From Siphonodentalium dalli (lineage: Eukaryota; Mollusca; Scaphopoda; Gadilida; Siphonodentaliidae), in NCBI GenBank assembly GCA_032622095.1, contig CP136063.1, positions 147,117,379 through 147,181,378 of the forward strand: a stretch of DNA of 64,000 nucleotides. The letters are read 5' to 3'. Every line of letters starts with the position of its first letter. Positions within the stretch are counted from its first letter, which is position 1. The position numbers were made by a program, and so were the translations under genes. Below the pieces are notes generated by a model, which was not told the origin of the DNA, did no database searches, and saw only the letters and a list, made by a program, of their open reading frames with translations. Shown here piece by piece: positions 59,004 through 64,000 of this stretch.

Positions 59004-59806
59004 CCCGTAATAAGTTGCGGGGCTATATAAGAATCAGCTTGTCTGTCTGTATGTCTGTCCATCTGTAGATGCAACTTTGTCAGGGCTGTTATTCCTTCAT
59101 TTTTCAGTCAATTGTTTGGAAACTTGGCACAGATATTTAGTACCATGGGACATGTGCACCTGCGATTATGACGTCCATCCAAAAATATTTTGTGGAGTTA
59201 ACCCCCTTTGTCCCGTTGGGTCAGCCCACCTCTAGTTATTACAGGGATTTCTTATGTAAACTGTAACCTTAAGTAACAAAAATTTAATAAATGATAACAA
59301 CAAAGTTCAGAGCTGAGAAATGGTTATGAAAAATGTCTGGTGTAAACTACGGGGCAGATATCAAGATAAATTTAGTTGAATTAGTCTGTCATATGATCAG
59401 GTGTTATTTAGAGTAAGGCACACACAAAATTACCTAGGATGAGACTAGGTCAGTTTATTCACACTGGTCTCTGCAGCGCCACCAGATCATGTGGAACAAA
59501 AACCAGCATGCTGATGTACATAGTGTTCGAAAAAATAGATATTTAATATAGGAAGGCAAATCAGAAATAAATATGTTTTGGCTTAACTAATATAAGAGAC
59601 GAAACTCTACTTTCACCATTGACACCTTTGGCAGATGGAAACAAAGTAGCTATCAATCTTATTTTGCATCATCATCTATTACAATACCAATTTCTCTGAG
59701 AATAATACGAAGCTCAGCTTTGAATTTATCCAAGAAGTTTGCGAAACATATAACTTCTTTGAACATTTAATGCAAGTTGCTCCTTACTCTCCTGTTTTAA
59801 TTCCAG
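59004..59806. other. upstream of the first visible MRPS16 coding exon
   Basis: 59030-59230 is a TGTC-microsatellite-led repeat ('cttgtctgtctgtatgtctg', 'ttggaaacttggcacagata'). The remainder should be MRPS16 intron or 5' flank. I could not identify a 5' untranslated exon. A polypyrimidine tract and AG precede 59807. Confidence 0.5.
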
Positions 59807-62225
59807 ATCATGAGGAAAGTACCATTGACAAGGCAGTTCAGAATGAGGGTGCAGTACTTTGGATGTGCAAACCGACCCTTCTTCAGAATTGCTATTATGC
59901 CTGCTCGACGAGACAGAGATGGCCAACCAACTGAACTTGTTGGCTTCTATGACCCCATGCCAAATATTCATGGAGAAAAATTATGTGCTTTGAACTTTGA
60001 TAGAATCAAATATTGGTTAGGTAGAGGGGCAACACCAACAAAAATTGTCGCAAAACTACTTGGTGAGTGAAATATATTTATATATACCTTGAGTATACCT
60101 CCAGCAAGAAAACAGCATTTAATTGTCCAAAAAAGAAGGCAATGTTTTTCTATTTTAACCCTTTCATTACTACATGGATTCTCCCATTCAGCTTTAAAAG
60201 TGTACATTGGAATGGTCTATTATTCATTTGGAGGGATGTTTAGGAAATATTAGCAGATGACAATCAAGAGAACAGACAGTTCAAGTGTAGAGCATAGAAG
60301 AATTCATATTCACTGTTGGGAAATGTTCAGATAATAAGTTCAACCAAGTTCAGTTTCTTGTCTATTGGTAATCAAGCCTTGTAATAGTGTGTCTGTAATT
60401 TGCAGAATGAGGTCCCCAGAGGGTGAATTTAGTGATGCTACCCCACATAGTTGGCTAGCATCACCAAATTCACCCTCTAGGGACCTCATTCTGCTTACAC
60501 CTCAGCAGAATGAGGTTCCCAGAGGGTGAATTTGGTGATGCTAGCCCGCTATGCGGAGTAGCATCACTAAATTCACCCTCTAGGGACCTCATTCTGCAAA
60601 TGACAGACACACTATTTCAAGGCTTGTTGGTAATGGTGGGGTTAACTTCCCAGGTGCCTTTGATTTTAAATACCTGAGACTAGAGTGTATATATATATAC
60701 ATTTTTAAAAACCTTTTGAGTCTTTGACTATGTTTGAGATAAAAGGAGTCAGTACAAAAAGTCTTGCACATCTTGTATTCAGAAAGTACTTGTCCCCTGA
60801 AAAAAAAAATTCAGGGAACTATAGAAACGAGCGGTGTCTGCCCATCTGTGTGTCCACCCGAAACGTTTCATTGTCCGGATGATAACATGAATACTATTCT
60901 ACAGAATTTTATGAAACTTGATATGTGGCCTTTAAGTGAGAAAATCCTGATCAATTTTGAATTTGGATCTGATCAGACTATTTCTGGTGGAGTTATGCCC
61001 CTTGTTTTGACTTAGAAATAGCTGATTTTTTGTTGTCCAGATTATAACTTTTGAAAGTTATAATTATCCAATAGGCAATAGCTTTCAAATTAGTATGTGG
61101 ATTAAAGGTGGATTATCTCTTTGTAAACATGTATTATAGTTACCGGGGTATAAAATATTAGATCTGAATATAAGACTCATGTCCGGAATGCTTCTATCGA
61201 TTAATATTAATTTTATTTCGAATATTTTCTGGTCTAAAAAGGTGTGGTTGTTTAGCTAACGAACAATAGTGGTTGCTGTTAACAGAGACCAGAAATTGTA
61301 TTGTGCAATTTTGTCACAAATAAACGTTAATTATAGTCATTATCGCTTATAACTATGGAATAAAACAATACAACCAATCAATCTGGGACATTTGACATTC
61401 GGTACGTAGCCATAGGAACAGCCTAATGCTCTCTATCGCTATATGGTATCACCCGAATGGTCTGTTCTAAAAATAGACAAATAAACGGGACCAATAAAAT
61501 ATTCGAAATAAAATCAATATTAATTGATAGAAGCCTTTCCGGACAGGGGTCTTCAGTTCATATTTATTATTTTATACCCACGCAACTATTTCAAAATTGT
61601 TATTTAAAGAGATAATCCATCTTTAATCACATGAAAATAATTTGATGAAACTGGGTATGTGGACTTCATATGATTATTTTGTTTCCCAGATGATAATTGA
61701 AGTCTGATTATCCTATAGTTTTCAAATTTAGTCTGGATTAATCACACGAAGATACGGGGTAAGTTCACATTTGGGTTCGGTACGACAATTTCTGACTTAG
61801 AATTTTGCAATTACTATTACTCTTCTTGTATCTAAAGTTTAAAGATAGTTTGAATCAAAGTTTGATTCAATGATGTTCCCAGAATCAAATTTTTCATTTC
61901 TAAAAAGTCCACCAGTAAAATACATGTAAAGCTATCTTATTCAGGAGACGTGTGCCCTAGCATCCTTTTAATGTGGCTATAGTTATGACGGTAGTCATTG
62001 TTGCACACAGTATATAATCATATTTGTTCTCTACCACTATACAATAGCAGTTACAGCAGTATAGAGAAATAATATTTTCTTGCAGGTTTGAGTGGCCTTA
62101 CCCCACTTCATCCAATGTCAATTATTGAAACTGACAGGATTCGTAGAAAACGGGAAGAAGAAGCGATTAAAGCTAGAGAGCAGGAAAATTCTGAAAGTGC
62201 AGGAGAAATTGATGACCCAAGATGA
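59807..62225 (+). CDS. MRPS16: mitochondrial ribosomal protein bS16m, two coding exons
   Basis: A nucleus-encoded small-subunit protein of the mitochondrial ribosome, homologous to bacterial S16, acting in the matrix. Coding exons are 59810-60062 (acceptor ttccag just 3 bases before the ATG; donor G|GTGAGT) and 62086-62225 (acceptor ttgcag; stop TGA 62223-62225). They join in phase 1 into 130 residues, against 137 in human. Family signatures: GCANRPFFRIAIMPARRDRD, ELVGFYDPMPN, HGEKLCALNFDRIKYWLGRG, AKLLGLSGLTPLHPMSI, then a charged RIRRKREEEA tail. The ATG chosen is the first in the exon; its N-terminus is about 7 residues shorter than the human one before the CxNRP motif, so an upstream coding exon cannot be excluded. 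The 2.0 kb intron carries a palindrome and a MITE. There is no canonical AATAAA in the first 600 bases after the stop. Confidence 0.97.
60157..60345 (+). repeat. dispersed repeat in MRPS16 intron (empty F1 site)
   Basis: Matches 1998-2033 plus 3002-3130 as one uninterrupted unit. 'cccattcagctttaaaagtg' marks the position where F1 inserted in the other copy. Confidence 0.75.
60373..60626. repeat. 254 bp palindrome of four alternating units
   Basis: The outer arms run caagccttg.aatagtgtgt, ctgt.atttgcagaatgagg and their reverse complement at 60626. Inside, the block 'cccagagggtgaattt', 'gtgatgcta' appears as plus, minus, plus, minus. It could form a long cruciform. Same family as 56342-56740. 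It lies in the MRPS16 intron. Confidence 0.88.
61106..61622. mobile_element. TTAA-flanked MITE, 517 bp, in MRPS16 intron
   Basis: TTAA at 61102-61105 and 61623-61626; termini AGGTGGATTATCTCTTT and the reverse complement of AGATGGATTATCTCTTT. Inverted similarity extends about 130 bp inward ('ggtataaaata', 'tgtccgga', 'gcttctatc', 'ttatttcgaatatttt'). Non-coding. Its size and TTAA target resemble the two MITEs at 37430 and 49226, but the terminal sequence differs. Confidence 0.92.
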
Positions 62226-62837
62226 CACAGAGGCACCGAGACATAACAAATGACTAATGTCTAGATCAGATGATATAATCCAAACAATTTGGGAACTTTT
62301 GGCATGCAACAATTTATATCTAACTATCAAATATGGTTAAATGTTGCAGAGCTCTAGAGCAACCAAACAGTGGTATTCAAAGAGTCAGTGTCAAAATCCA
62401 CACATGTGGATACACAGTTTGTTTCATAATGAGCTGTTCTATTGGTGGCAATTGAAGCAATCTAACAATCGTTTTCAAACACATATGTCATATGGTGCTT
62501 TCATCAAATACTAGTAGGTTGCAATGCAATCTGTTTTGTTTGAAAACCATTGGAGACATGGGAAGATGGCTATAGATAAACAATATTTGCATGCGGGTTA
62601 TCACCATTGAAACTCAAGTTCTGTGAGAGTTTGAAAACCTGGCTACCCGCATCTTACAAAATCTATAGGTGCATGCCTAAATCTTCGCTTCTGAAAGCTG
62701 GGTACTGAAATGTTGTTAAAAATTATTTGTTCTGACATTGATAATGACTCATTTGGTGCCAGAGACTGTATCTGACAGTATGTGAACTGACTGATATTAA
62801 AGAGTGATGCCAATATTTTCTGTCCCATTACATATCT
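62226..62837 (+). other. MRPS16 3' flank and probable 3' untranslated region
   Basis: No repeat was recognised and no strong poly(A) signal; the nearest candidate is 'attaaa' near 62799. The transcript end cannot be fixed from sequence alone. Confidence 0.4.
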
Positions 62838-62841
62838 TTAA

Positions 62842-64000
62842 AGGAATACGGTCCTGAAAAAACAATATTATTTTCTTTCAATATACCGATAATATATATA
62901 TAAAATGTCCATTGGGCGCATATAATCTAATATTCGGCCGCCAATCGTTATTTTTATAACGATTAAAAATTCCGAAGATTTTGTTTTAGACGAAGTCACA
63001 TGATCATCAGCCCGATCACGTGATTGTCACATGTAAACAGAAGCATAGCACGTGATCGATCACGTGGTAACTCATTGACAACGCATAGATGCGCGACGGC
63101 GGTATTTTAAGTTTGCATGTAGTCGATCGCGACCTTTGAAGATTGTCGCGTTATCACACTGCGAATGCAAAACTTTGCTGAAAACATCGCCTTTCTCGTA
63201 ATTAAATGTCTTTATCGTGTTATTATTACTATTATTATATGTATCGCGATGTGTTGTTACTATAAAGCCATGCCCATATATTATTCAGTTTTGCGCGCAT
63301 TTATCTATATAAACGCGTGCTCGTGTTTATATATATTTTTTCGTTACCGGAATAGTCCAAGTTATATTATATATGCATATCAAGATTGCATATATACGCG
63401 AAGATTTGCACAGTTATTAGGCAATTATCATCTCGTAAACATTCCAATTTCCAGATGCCATTAGTCGTGTGTCAATAAAGAGCGTTTCGTTTTAATTTAT
63501 CGTAACGCGGTAAAACAACACAAAATTGGTTTATTGCTGTCGGATTTAATCAATCATAATCAAGTCATTCATATGATAAGTTCATTTTTCCTTGGTTATG
63601 AATCATGTATATATATTTGGGCAATATGGTGTTTATATATATTTCGGAATATTGCTTCCCCCACCCCAAAACAATCTTGCCGACTGTCACTGATGGAAAT
63701 TCACTGCATCTATGCATGGTTATTGGCCTATAAAATTAGCACTCTAGCGATGCGGTCTATTGAATATCCAGGTCATAAATCGACCTCTATGTGTCCATTG
63801 CGCATAACAATAGGGTTATAAAATATATAAATGTTCGCCGTGGTTCGTTTAAACATCCAATCATATATAACACTTTTTGAAGGAGGGATAATAATCCGGT
63901 TTAATATGGAAGATATCACATATTCAAGTGCTCTTTATTCGCAATATATCGTAATAGTGAACGCTCTTTATTGCGTCAAGGTAAAGGGACTCGACTTAGA
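62842..64000. mobile_element. possible left part of a TTAA-type element running off the window
   Basis: TTAA (62838-62841) is followed by AGGAATACGGTCC, resembling the AGG-starting ends of the other TTAA MITEs. The interior repeats 'aataaagagcg' (63474) and its inverse (63930, 63962) as those MITEs do. The right end is not in view. Two open frames (63165-63464, 63534-63821) lack recognisable domains. Confidence 0.4.
63049..63066. promoter_or_regulatory. perfect palindrome with two E-boxes
   Basis: CACGTGATCGATCACGTG is an 18-bp perfect palindrome with CACGTG at each end. Another CACGTG-type motif (atcacgtgat) lies at 63016-63025. bHLH-zip factors bind CACGTG; function here is inferred only from the motif. 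Confidence 0.5.

Noticed and set aside
63165-63821. Two ~95-residue open frames near the right edge
   Set aside because: Hydrophobic, AT-driven composition in a repeat-like region; no conserved motif or splice signals.

Overview
This is a window of an animal nuclear genome: AT-rich, intron-split genes with GT/AG junctions, and an unusually dense load of transposons. The two recognisable host genes and the style of the repeats (tandem 155-190 bp monomers carrying phrases such as 'GGGGCATAACTC' and 'CCAAATTTGGTATG', GGAC microsatellites, terminal hairpins) suggest a mollusc, probably a bivalve. That assignment is inference.

Host genes. (1) Four consecutive exons of PSMC3 (26S proteasome ATPase Rpt5/6A) lie on the minus strand between 6884 and 14125. 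They encode 126 residues of the N-terminal coiled coil and the start of the OB domain. The first exon and all exons for the AAA domain were not found. (2) MRPS16 (mitochondrial ribosomal protein bS16m) lies on the plus strand. Its two coding exons (59807-60062 and 62086-62225) form a complete 130-residue frame. No tRNA, rRNA or snRNA gene was seen. Most short open frames are noise inside repeats.

Everything else is mobile or repetitive DNA, and many elements can be delimited to the base by target-site duplications (TSDs). 0-7 kb: a family H repeat, a hAT element (1014-1799), a first copy of a ~970 bp tandem-monomer element (family F1), a TA-flanked MITE, a foldback and a head-to-tail Helitron dimer (4831-6211). 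7-14 kb: PSMC3 introns with a piggyBac MITE (10012-10341). 14-23 kb: two copies of family G (the second carrying the second F1 copy) around a 2.6 kb inverted-repeat element with a Z-DNA-prone tract. 24-31 kb: a Harbinger-like element split by a 6.45 kb hAT-like element full of unusual internal repeats. 31-35 kb: a 1.1 kb hAT element and a non-LTR retrotransposon fragment split by a Mutator-like element. 35-42 kb: a five-level nest of elements. 43-46 kb: the second Mutator-like element and an inverted family G copy. 46-50 kb: a 4 kb foldback with 8-bp TSD and two insertions inside. 51-59 kb: tandem monomers, palindromes, Helitron-like 5' ends and a decayed hAT MITE. 59-64 kb: MRPS16, whose single visible intron carries a 254 bp palindrome and a TTAA-flanked MITE.

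No operon-like or pathway relation links the two host genes. What unites the window is transposon stratigraphy: because many TSDs and several unoccupied sister sites survive, the relative order of many insertions can be read directly. In two cases collapsing the TSD restores the reading frame of an interrupted reverse transcriptase.
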